Shown here: piece by piece, positions 55,657 through 64,000 of the stretch
Layout of the letters: the number at the start of each line of letters is the position of its first letter
Numbering within the stretch: position 1 is the stretch's first letter
Assembly: GCA_003988855.1 (NCBI GenBank)
Contig: QYAI01000034.1
Span: 62,001-126,000 of the forward strand
DNA: 64,000 nt
Source of the DNA: Arachnopeziza araneosa
Lineage: Eukaryota > Ascomycota > Leotiomycetes > Helotiales > Arachnopezizaceae
Direction of reading: 5' to 3'
The notes under the pieces: model-generated
Databases searched by the model: none
What the model was told of the DNA's origin: nothing
Seen by the model: the letters and a program-made list of their open reading frames with translations, nothing else
Program-made: the position numbers and the translations under genes

Positions 55657-55665
55657 ATCAGATAA
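55657..55665 (+). promoter_or_regulatory. SreA-type GATA site ATCAGATAA
   Basis: Second perfect ATCWGATAA match, same orientation, 277 bp before the FTR1 ATG. The two sites, 63 bp apart, suggest repression of FTR1 when iron is plentiful. Confidence 0.65.
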
Positions 55666-55803
55666 GATGAGCTGCGCTGATGGTGCAGGCCATGGCGTCT
55701 CCCACCTTCTCTCTGCTGCAGTAGCCCCGTCCCAATCCCCACCATGGGCAAAAACCCTTCAAAAGTCGCCTGGCCTGCCCCAATCATCAATTCAACCAAA
55801 CCA

Positions 55804-55876
55804 CCCTTCTTCTTCTTCCTCTTCTTCTTCTCCTTCTTCCTCCTCCTCCTCCTCCTCCTCCTCCTCCTCCTCCTCC
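55804..55876. repeat. Pyrimidine tract (TTC/TCC)n
   Basis: About 73 bp of pure C/T (TTC grading into TCC triplets) on the coding strand, ending 65 bp before the FTR1 ATG. Such CT boxes mark transcription-start regions of highly expressed fungal genes, and it may be length-variable. Confidence 0.85.
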
Positions 55877-55941
55877 ATCTTTTGATATCCACGTCACGAC
55901 GAGAGTGAAGCTGTGCAAGAACCATTGAAATCGTCGCAATC

Positions 55942-57271
55942 ATGACGGTCAACGTGTTTGCCGTCCCTGGTAAGAATCAGTTCTCTTCATCACCCATACC
56001 AAACACGAAAGTATCTCACTAACTCACTAACTAACTCATCACCCCAGTCTTCTTCGTCGTCTTTCGCGAATCCCTCGAGATCGTCGTCGTCGTCTCGGTC
56101 CTCTTCGCCTTCCTCAAGCAGACCCTCACCGGCCCTGGAACCGACCCCTTGGTCTACAGAAGACTATGTAAACAGGTAAGTCGCTGGCACGCATCCCCCA
56201 ACCGCCGCCGCTCACGCATGATTTTCCAGGTCTGGCTCGGCGTCGGCATCGGCCTGGCCATCTGCCTCGCCATCGGCGCCGGCATGATCGGCGCCTTCTA
56301 CGGCACGGGCGTCGACGACTACTCCAACACCGAGGACTACTGGGAGGGTGCCTTTGCCATCTTTGCGTCGCTGGTCATCGCCGTCCTGGGTGCGGCGCTG
56401 CTCCGCGTCTCCAAGATGAAGGAGAAGTGGGCCGGCAAGCTGGCCAAGGCCATGCAGAGTCATGTCGAGAAGGATCACGGCCAGAAGGGGAAGTTCAAGA
56501 GATGGGCCGAGAAATATGTCATGTTTGTTCTGCCGCTGATCACGGTCCTGAGAGAAGGTCTGGAGGCCATTGTGTTTATCGCCGGTGTTACCTTCTCCAG
56601 TCCCGCGAGCAGTGTTCCGTTGCCAGTCGTGGTTGGTTTGGCTGCTGGTGCTGCAGTGGGTTATATCCTCTACAAGTAGGTCGACCTGTGCTGTCAACTC
56701 TCTCAGTGCTGACTATCTCAGGGGCGGTGCCTCTTCCAAACTCCAATACTTCCTCATCGTCTCGACATGTCTCCTCTACCTTGTTGCTGCCGGCCTCTTC
56801 TCCCGAGGAGTATGGTACCTCGAGAACGCGGCCTGGGTCAAGATCGTCGGCGGTGATCTGAGTGAGGTCGGTTCCGGCCCAGGATCATACGACGTCGGCC
56901 TCAGCGTGTGGCACATCAACGTGAGTGCATCCCCACCATCCCCACACCTCCTCTAACATTCCCAGTTCGCCAACCCCGAGTTCAACGGCGGCGGCGGATG
57001 GGGCATCTTCAACGCCGTCCTCGGCTGGCAGAACTCGGCCACCTACGGTTCCGTCATCTCCTACAACCTGTACTGGATCGCCGTCATGCTCGGCTTCGCC
57101 GCCATGCGATACAACGAGGTGCGTGGTCACTGGCCGCTCATGAAACCCAGGAAGGGCGCTGCGGCTTCGGAGAACCCTTCCGTGCTGAGCGAGAAGGCCG
57201 GTATCGACAAGGAGAAGGATGTCGTTGTCAACACGGTTTCTGCCTCGCACACTATCGAGGAGAGCGCCTAG
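55942..57271 (+). CDS. FTR1: High-affinity iron permease FTR1, 368 aa
   Basis: Exons 55942-55969, 56048-56175, 56230-56675, 56722-56920 and 56966-57271 join in frame. It is the plasma-membrane permease that takes Fe(III) from a Fet3-type ferroxidase. The two iron-binding REXLE motifs are intact: VFFVVFRESLEIVVVVSVL in helix 1 and LITVLREGLEAIVFIAGV in helix 4. Seven membrane helices are visible, with an extracellular GGDLSEVGSGPGSYD segment and a cytosolic tail (KPRKGAAASENPSVLSEKAG). Codon use is biased to C-ending codons, as in highly expressed fungal genes. No ferroxidase partner gene adjoins it here. Regulation by iron is supported by two upstream ATCWGATAA sites. Confidence 0.95.
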
Positions 57272-58150
57272 TGATGGAGGGAAATTTTTATTTTGTGATG
57301 AATAAGAGGGCAATGAACGAGTTAAAAAGCGGCGTCGTGGCTTGTTGATGGAAGAATCACTAGTAGATACAGCAGAATCAAGATAGGAATAATCAATATG
57401 ACTTGCATAATTCAGAATATCGCATCTCCTCTCAGCTTGGATGGATTCATGTCGCCTATCTAGATCCCACCTCCCTATCTCAAGTTCACTCTATCCATTC
57501 CTGGTTCAGTTTATCCGATCCAACCCCACCACAATCAACCTCCGTTTCCATTCCCACAGCTCTCATCATCCACCCCGCGCCAAACACATTAGCTATTCAA
57601 ACTGCTCTTCAAAATGAGAAATGAACAGTTCCTCCTCTAAAATATTTACGCGTTACAATTCTCCACGCAGTCCGAGGCAAAGGACTGATCTTTACAAGAC
57701 AGCGTATACCATCTAATGCAGCGTAGATGCACACGGAGAACAGCCATCTTGACATCATGACCATCCATATTGACCGTCTCGTGTTTCCATGTCTTGAACT
57801 TGAGGGCTGTTCTAGTGTAGGTACAGCAGCAGGTGTAGAATATACATCTTCAGCCGCAACATTCAGGTCCGGAGCTTCGGGACTTGAGTCTTCTAAGCAT
57901 TGAGGCGTCGGGTGCGAACTTGGTGTTTGAAACTCAGCAGCTTCGGCGGCAATGGGCTTAGTAGGAGGATTTGATTTTGGTCTAGTCCTGTCCACCGTGG
58001 CTCCTTGGCCGACAAATCTCAACGGGACGCAAAACATGTTTCTGACATCTACCAACCGATGCATAAATGTTGCCCAGCCTTGTTTGTCCCTAAACTTTCT
58101 TCATGGCCAGAAGATTGAGGGACTCCTCCATCACCAGTCCGGGTAGTCCA
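57272..58150. other. Convergent intergenic region, 879 bp
   Basis: The 3' sides of FTR1 and of the HET gene. A 151-codon minus-strand frame at 57609-58064 (begins MHRLVDVRNMFCVPLRF) contains a possible helix (WLFSVCIYAALDGIRCLV), but no family is recognised, so it is left as unproven. Confidence 0.4.
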
Positions 58151-60163
58151 TCAGCGAATGATGATTCTTTGGCATTTCTCTTCCTGAAATGCCTCCCCGT
58201 TCATGATTCCATGAATATAGGAATCTCCAACAAGTATCCAGGCCCCATCACGCTCCGCACTCCGCATGATCAACGGCACAGTGGAGCCCTTGGCAATCAT
58301 CACCGAATCTCCCACCTCAGAAGCATCACTAGCAAGACCCAGATATCCATTTTCCGTCTTGATCATTCTTCGCTGCAGGGAGTATCGCCCCTGGATTGCA
58401 AACGACAGAAAGGGCTTGTTGCTCACAAAATGCCACACCAGTGCCCATGCAGCATATAGTAGCCCAATTCCACGCCGGGAAGACTTCTCCCACATACGCA
58501 GCTCGATCTCAACGTCCGCGTGATCATTTATCTCGCCAGTAGAAACAGTTTGAAGAAATGCTTCACGCATACTTTCCCCTGTGTGGGGATACGTAGTTTT
58601 GGATCGGACCGAGGCTAACTGTTGCCAGGATTTGAAAACTTCACGCCCACGGAGTAGAGTCTTTGCGCAATTGAACCATTCCTTGACGATATCTGGGAAA
58701 GAGCGGACAGTGTAAGGGACTTGAACGCCTTGAAAGATTGGACTGACAAACGTGATCTTATCAAATTCGTAGCCTTCGATCTCTAAAGCATGTTCGGAAT
58801 CGGCCACTCGAGGCGTGAATTTCGAAGCCTTAGCCGTGCTGAACCGTCGGTGGTCGCCCAGTTCGGTACCAGCGAGTGAGAGCGGGCCGTGGCCCCAAGC
58901 ATAGGTTAGAGTTGATGAGTGAGATGTACTCCAGTCTGGAACCCAGGAAGGCAATCCTTTGTTGTTGGAGTTGGAGTTGACTGGTCTTGGTGGTCTACAG
59001 AGCAGATCGAGGTTTTGATCAGTCTTTAGTATATCTAAAGCAGTTCGACAATAGACCGAAGACACATCATCTTGGTATGTGATGCGGATTGGTGCCTGAG
59101 GTCGAGAGGAGGTCTCAATAAGACCAGAAAAGGAGTATATTTTGTCCCTTAGATCTGTGGCCAAACACCTTTGATGCCTAAGAAGCACGCTGTACAGTGT
59201 GTTATATCCAGTTTGATAGAACTTCCGTTCTTCCTCGATCGCAGAAATATGTTCCAGTGTTACAATGAATGCAAGTGGGAAATCAACTTCGGACATGAAC
59301 TTCAATGCTTGTACCACATCATCCCATTCGTACTGAAACGAGCCCCAGAAGATGGTAGCTTTGGAGGAGACAGCTACCTCCTGAACCACCCAAGCACGTT
59401 GAAACCATGGCATTCGCAGCAACCCTATCAATTCGAGGTAAAAATCCGAACTAAAAGCAGCTACCGTCTTTGTAGTCCCCTCGTCAACGTTGAGAATTGG
59501 AACTCCAGGAACTGAGATCTGATTTAATTGCCGTCTCAGCATGAACAATCCAAACTTTATCGTTGATAATGCAAACTTGGAGATCTTTTGCTGTCGTCTC
59601 TCTGTGACATCGCCAATCCAGATCAAGGTCCTCTGGGCTTGAGAGAATATTTTCCGCATAAGCTGTACCTGGATCTCTTTCTCGGCATTATCGGCTTGGT
59701 TAATACAGATAGCATCTGCCCAGAGAAATCTTGGCTTGGTAGGATATCTCATATTCCTCAGAGCAATTTCTAATCGCCTGGGAACTGAAAGTGGTTGGCC
59801 GTTGCAAGATATGACTTCAGTGTCTTCAGGATTACCCCAGCAATATGAGACGGCCTCATACTGTAAATTGTGTGCCAAGTTTACATCTCTGAGTCTGGAT
59901 GTGACGGGTTCAGAACCGCGTCCTGGAAGCAGTTCAAGCAAGCGAATATGAGACGAGGCTGTTGATGAGCTATCAAGAGGGAAGTATTGATATGTGGTTT
60001 GTTTCGATTCGTATTTATGTTGGGCGTGAAGTGAGCCATAGTGGCGCAAAATAGGCAAACTCCTCTCCACTCCACCACAGATAGAGTGCGTTTCTACTCG
60101 TAAGCCGGTATTACGTGCAGGAGCAAGTTTATGGCCAGCCCAGTGCCACTGTTTCAATAGCAT
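58151..60163 (-). CDS. HET-domain (heterokaryon incompatibility) protein, 670 aa
   Basis: One exon; the first in-frame ATG is at 60161-60163 (MLLKQWHWAGHK), while the open frame upstream begins with TTG. An upstream spliced exon is possible. The HET domain lies in the N-terminal half: LQYEAVSYCWGNPEDTEVI, FLWADAICINQADNAEKEIQ, QVQLMRKIFSQAQRTLIWIG and FQRAWVVQEVAVSSKATIFW. The C-terminal half is the usual variable region (YAAWALVWHFVSNKPFLSF), ending GDSYIHGIMNGEAFQEEK. HET proteins trigger cell death or growth arrest when unlike mycelia fuse, although most members of the family are untested. Unlike the copy at 12.5 kb, this gene is intact, and it belongs to the CWG/AICINQ subgroup. Confidence 0.88.
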   Translation of the reverse strand: MLLKQWHWAGHKLAPARNTGLRVETHSICGGVERSLPILRHYGSLHAQHKYESKQTTYQYFPLDSSSTASSHIRLLELLPGRGSEPVTSRLRDVNLAHNLQYEAVSYCWGNPEDTEVISCNGQPLSVPRRLEIALRNMRYPTKPRFLWADAICINQADNAEKEIQVQLMRKIFSQAQRTLIWIGDVTERRQQKISKFALSTIKFGLFMLRRQLNQISVPGVPILNVDEGTTKTVAAFSSDFYLELIGLLRMPWFQRAWVVQEVAVSSKATIFWGSFQYEWDDVVQALKFMSEVDFPLAFIVTLEHISAIEEERKFYQTGYNTLYSVLLRHQRCLATDLRDKIYSFSGLIETSSRPQAPIRITYQDDVSSVYCRTALDILKTDQNLDLLCRPPRPVNSNSNNKGLPSWVPDWSTSHSSTLTYAWGHGPLSLAGTELGDHRRFSTAKASKFTPRVADSEHALEIEGYEFDKITFVSPIFQGVQVPYTVRSFPDIVKEWFNCAKTLLRGREVFKSWQQLASVRSKTTYPHTGESMREAFLQTVSTGEINDHADVEIELRMWEKSSRRGIGLLYAAWALVWHFVSNKPFLSFAIQGRYSLQRRMIKTENGYLGLASDASEVGDSVMIAKGSTVPLIMRSAERDGAWILVGDSYIHGIMNGEAFQEEKCQRIIIR

Positions 60164-60586
60164 ATCAGGTGAGGATACTGAAAGATTTCTCCATAGTCGT
60201 GGCTTTGAGGCAATGGCGTTAGTCGGTTGGTGTTCATCTGAAGTCAGCAGCAACCCCGTTGGAATTGACGACGCACTGCCCGAAACAACCGCCAAACCTC
60301 TCAAGCTGACATTCCTAATTGAACCACAACGCAATCATGCCACTTCGCTCCTGATCAGTATTTGGAGTTGTCCTGATGTTCTTCAAACAAAGCTCCAATG
60401 GTTGTGAGCGACAGCTGCCTCCATGCGGGGTGCGGATAGAATCAAACACCGACCTGAGACGATACCAAGGAAACGGATCAATTTGGAACTACGACCGCTT
60501 CACCTATCGCAAAGCTTTTCAATGAACTTTGCGAATTGAATCCACCTGCACAGACGCTGAAGCTATCTAACGATTAAATCAACACA
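60164..60586. other. Divergent promoter region, 423 bp
   Basis: Between the leftward HET gene and the rightward SDR. No independent gene; an open frame here is the non-ATG extension of the HET gene or antisense to it. Confidence 0.5.
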
Positions 60587-61647
60587 ATGCTATATGGGCT
60601 ACTTTCTTTTCATGGATTGTCTTTCAATCCATTGTCCGATATCCCGGAGCTTGATGGCAAAGTCGTATTGATCACTGGCGGTACGCTCCAACTTATATCT
60701 TCATCTCGATATCTGCTAAGATCTGCAAAGGGAACGCCGGTCTCGGAAAGCAATCCGTCATCGAACTCTCCAAGCACAACCCAAAACGCATCTACCTTTG
60801 CGCGCGCGACAACACCAAAGCCAACATCGCCATACGAGACATTCGCAAAGAAGTCCCCGATGCTCGAATAACCTACCTACAATGCGATCTTACAGACCTG
60901 AAGAGCGTGCGAGATGCTGCAAAGGAGTTCATTGGGATGGAAAGGAAGCTTGATATTCTGCTGCTAAACGCGGGGATTATGGCTACACCAGCAGCAACGA
61001 CCAAGCAAGGCTACGAAATCCAGTTCGGCACCAATCATGTTGGACATGCACTTCTTACAAAGCTGCTCTTACCTACACTGTCAAAAACGGCAGAAGGTGG
61101 CGCAGACGTGAGAGTCGTGGGTTTGGCATCCATTGGACACGGTTTTGCCCCTTGGTGTGGGATATACTTCCCAGGTTTAAAGACCGATACAGGAGGCCTG
61201 TTTACGTTGCAAAGATACGGACAGTCGAAGCTTGCGAACATCCTGTTTATTAGAGAGCTAGCAAAGAGGTATCCAAAGATCACAGCAGTATCTGTGCATC
61301 CTGGTGCGGTAAATACACCCCTGTATTCAAGTATGGGGAATTGGTTTGGATTGGGGACGATGCTCGCGATGACTAAGAGGATGGTTTTCTCCACGGTGGA
61401 TGAGGGAGTGAAAAATCAGCTTTGGGCTTCGACTGGCACTAAGGATGAGATGAAAAGCGGCGAATATTACACGCCCGTAGGCGTCAGCGGTCAGGGGACC
61501 TGGAAGAGTGTGGATGACGACTTGGCAAAAGAATTATGGGACTGGACTGAGAACGAGCTGAAGAGGTACGAGCTTTCGAGTGAGCTTGTATTGCAGCCCA
61601 TGAAGGATGCGTATCTCCCGAAAAGGCCAGAAGATGGAAGTACATAG
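60587..61647 (+). CDS. Short-chain dehydrogenase/reductase (retinol-dehydrogenase-like), 336 aa
   Basis: Exons 60587-60680 and 60731-61647 join as VVLITGG|NAGLGKQSV, restoring the TGxxxGxG cofactor turn. Other motifs are LCARDNTKANI, CDLTDLKSVRDAA, LDILLLNAGIMATPA, the substrate-side block YEIQFGTNHVGHALLTKLLL, catalytic Tyr/Lys in RYGQSKLANILF, and VSVHPGAVNTPLYSS. The ARDNTK stretch suits NADP use. This is the subgroup of fungal 'retinol dehydrogenase/WW-oxidoreductase-like' enzymes with a C-terminal extension; substrates are unknown. The first 24 residues (MLYGLLSFHGLSFNPLSDIP) may form a weak membrane anchor. Not linked to any cluster that I can see. Confidence 0.88.
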
Positions 61648-63047
61648 GCTTTCGACCCCGCAGATTGGTATTCTTTCGTTCCGCAAGTTCTTGGTCCGGT
61701 TTGTACTATATAAGCATTGTAATACTTGTCACAACTTTGCTCTCTGCACTGAAGTAACGGCTTTGACTCTGTTCATGTACATGGATAAATACCATGCATG
61801 TTCCCATTTCATCTAGCAAGCCAGTCAAGTGAAGATTCCAGTTGGCAAAGTTTACTCATAGCCTCAGTTCGTAATCCATGCCTCAAACAGAGATGATTCT
61901 TTAAGTAATTCTAACCTAGTGCAAAACTAGTGCGGCACTTGGAAGGAATGGACCGTGGTATCAATTCAAAACAAGCATTCATATGTTCTAATCTAGCGTT
62001 TGGTTTGCAGAAAGAGACCCCGATACTCCACTGCGGTTAATATTTCTCCCTAGAATCATCTCAGGTTTCGATTGCTCTTGAATGACAGAGGGAGTGACAA
62101 GAAAGAATTGAAGGACGGTGAATTTTTGCTTAGTGTCGCTACCTGAGTAGCCATGAGGCTGGCCACGTTTCAAATTTTTCTTCCACAAGAAGAATTCGAG
62201 AGTTCCGAAGAGCCGAATAGCGTCGCACAGGCGTCATTCTCAAGCCACAATCTGCCTTGCCTGTTAGACCGGAAGATGTTGTAGGTTGATCCGTTTCCAT
62301 GCATCTATTCGCCTTGTCCCTCTTGAAAATCCCAAAAGTAAGAGCAGGGATGGGGTCGCTTTGCTTCCACAGAATTCTTGTCAGAACTGTTATTGTCAGA
62401 GCTGTTATTGGTTGAACAACCTTCCAAACTGTGCGCCAAGCCGGTTTCCTCACTGCTTTCACGATATCTCACTCGATTTGTTTAAAACGCGGGAGCGCTC
62501 ATCCTACCGCCCAGCTCTGGCGGTAGGAATCCTAGAGACGGCTGCCAGGGGAAAACTCCTTTCGGCTCCTTTTTCATCACTTCGGCATAAGCGATTGGTG
62601 GTGGTGCAAGGGAAAACTACACTTTGTACACCGGATAGGCGAAGACGCCATGAAAATGGTTCAAATTCTCTGGTTCGCTTAATACTCTGGGTGTGAGGTG
62701 TATATCATTTAGACCGTTCTTACATTGTATGTCAGGTACTCAAAGAGTTAGCATACGTGGTGCAATTGCAATTGATTGGAGAGAAAAAAAGGAAGGATGC
62801 ATAGTCACCAGAGAGGCGGCCATTCCCTTGCTTCCTCTCGATTTATAAATGGAGAGCTCCCGAGTCTACTGAACGCTTTCCTAATGACATGACATCCTGT
62901 TTTCGAACACCTCTACCTTTTTCCGTTCAGCTATCTTTTTATATTTTTGATTATCTGCAATCTGTGGAGCTTCGACCTCAGTCAATCATCAAGCATAACT
63001 TGACCTACAACTCGACTTATTCGATAGAGTCGCTAAGGCACACTGTG
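61648..63047. other. Intergenic, 1.4 kb
   Basis: No supported gene. Open frames at 62139-62696 on both strands overlap each other without coding signs. A 10-bp inverted repeat pair, CCTACCGCCCAGCTCTGGCGGTAGG (62503-62527), forms a stable hairpin and could be a terminator or RNA structure. Confidence 0.4.
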
Positions 63048-63499
63048 ATGTCTTCCGGTACTGTGAAGGATCGAAGTCTCGAATAGTGAGTCTTAGTTCT
63101 GCCAGATCTCAGCACCTTAAAGCCTGTGATATATAAATTGATTTGTAAAAAAGTCCAACAGCTAATGACGCTCTGAATAGTAACAACTCAACCGCGTCGA
63201 TGATAGCTCAAGCAGAACTGCCTACCACAGATGACAAGATATCAAACCCCTCAAATACTATAACCTTTCATCCAAATCTACATCCTTCTTCGAGCATCGG
63301 TCTACCTCTTACGGCTTCCAACCTGGCCGCACATAATGATATGGCAGCTGAGTCGATGAAGACACAGGAAGGAAGAAAGCTTCAGCACGCAGTACAAGCC
63401 CTAGGGATAGATACTTCTCTCCCTGTCTTTCAGAGTATCATTAAAGGGGCCGAATGCACAAACCTTCTCCCAATGGAAATATTTATTGCAGGCATGTGA
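63048..63499 (+). CDS. Small hypothetical protein, 118 aa
   Basis: Exons 63048-63085 and 63181-63499 join as RSLEY|NNSTASMIAQAELP. The start is the first ATG next to the donor (MSSGTVKDRSLEY). No domain is recognised; it is polar and disordered (TDDKISNPSNTITFHPNLHP), then an amphipathic helix near residues 75-105 (KLQHAVQALGIDTSLPVFQ) and a hydrophobic end (NLLPMEIFIAGM). A single Cys is present. An intron with clear GTGAGT donor and AATAG acceptor and the coherent frame argue for a real gene, but the C-terminus could continue in a further exon. Confidence 0.5.
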
Positions 63500-64000
63500 G
63501 AAGTCTTGAAGGTGCGAGAGAATGAAGATCGCTGGCGGTAGATGAAGGACATGCCTGGCCGTTAGCTGAGACAGGAGGATTTGAAATTTATTTCAGTTGA
63601 TCTCGTTCATATCAAAGACTGCAATGATAACCCGCTGCTGTGAAAATTAGTGATTGTGAACATTGCAAGCTGACTCCACAATATATTTATCGGATCAGGT
63701 GCTGTTCTTGCTACAGCCGTTATATGGTTGCTACTTCCGCCCATTAACTCTATTTCTATAAGAAATACTCCTATAATCTTTAAATTAAACGACGGCTAAT
63801 GCCGTATCAACGCCAGACCAAACCGGCCGACCAATTCCTGCCTTCACGTGACGTTGTTCCATTGGGTAAGTAGGTACCTAGGTATCACTCTGACCTTCAA
63901 AATGCGGAACCAGCAGTCCGGACACCTTTCAATATCCTGACCACTGGATCATATGTGCTTGTAGTGGTATTTTATTTTTGGGGGGCAATAAAGGGGGACA
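63500..64000. other. Right-edge intergenic sequence
   Basis: Nothing supported. It contains GTAGGTACCTAGGTATC near 63872, a motif often seen in Pezizomycotina promoters. A gene may start beyond the window. Confidence 0.4.

Larger units (their letters stand above)
55228..55941. other. Nitrilase-FTR1 intergenic region, 714 bp
   Basis: It contains, in order, an 8-bp minisatellite just after the nitrilase, two iron-regulator GATA sites and a long pyrimidine tract before the FTR1 start. The short open frame at 55583-55885 translates the repeat and is spurious. Confidence 0.6.

Noticed and set aside
55583..55952. Open frames with poly-Ser or poly-Arg runs on both strands before FTR1
   Set aside because: They translate the pyrimidine tract and overlap the FTR1 promoter.
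14721..57271. Multicopper oxidase as Fet3 ferroxidase partner of FTR1
   Set aside because: It lies 39 kb away, has no C-terminal membrane anchor and resembles laccase/ascorbate-oxidase-like enzymes.
62650..62690. B-box-like GGTTCAAATTC
   Set aside because: No D-arm or anticodon arm upstream; lies in a region without paired stems of tRNA size.
1..64000. Secondary-metabolite backbone gene cluster, CRISPR array or transposon
   Set aside because: No PKS/NRPS/terpene synthase motifs, no spaced direct repeats of CRISPR type, and no transposase, reverse transcriptase or long terminal repeats were found.

Overview
The window is nuclear DNA of a filamentous ascomycete (Pezizomycotina). This follows from short spliceosomal introns of about 44-90 nt with GTRNGT-type donors and CTAAC-like branch points, HET-domain genes, a LaeA-like methyltransferase, GH76, GPR1/FUN34, FTR1 and CSC1 families, and compact genes on both strands. 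A Leotiomycetes-like fungus is my best guess, but that is inference. Gene models were built by hand: introns were placed so that reading frames and family motifs join exactly. I saw no transposon, no convincing tRNA or rRNA gene and no backbone secondary-metabolite synthase.

Layout. 0-5 kb: end of an SDR gene, a small Cys-containing protein and a 756-aa proline-rich C2H2 protein. 5-14 kb: a fast-evolving accessory stretch with a protein whose N-terminus recalls the fungal STAND/HeLo-like domain, a small protein with a predicted myristoylation site, an Hsp70-like ATPase-domain protein in seven exons, and a HET-domain gene broken by one frameshift and one stop codon. 14-31 kb: mostly core genes, namely a laccase-like multicopper oxidase, a Ser-rich disordered protein, MLH3, a CorA-like transporter, pyrroline-5-carboxylate reductase, a kinase-like protein and a GPR1/FUN34 acetate transporter, followed by a small secreted Cys protein.

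32-39 kb: cupin, bicovalent-type FAD oxidase, SDR and MFS transporter lie together and look like a small metabolite-modifying or catabolic cluster without a core synthase. 39-47 kb: secreted proteins (a beta-helix-like protein, a GH76 mannanase-like enzyme, an SMP-30-like beta-propeller and a lipase-like alpha/beta hydrolase). 47-57 kb: a LaeA-like methyltransferase whose 5' end is interrupted by a 29-unit TTCAC repeat, a CSC1/OSCA channel whose start codon appears to be isolated in a minute first exon, a nitrilase, and the FTR1 high-affinity iron permease. The FTR1 promoter has two perfect ATCWGATAA sites, the published binding motif of the iron-sensing GATA repressor SreA. 57-64 kb: a second, intact HET-domain gene, another SDR and a small unknown protein.

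The best candidate for something undescribed is the 6.7-14.3 kb group, where domain types known from fungal self/non-self recognition sit beside an orphan Hsp70-type protein. The metabolite mini-cluster at 32-39 kb comes second.
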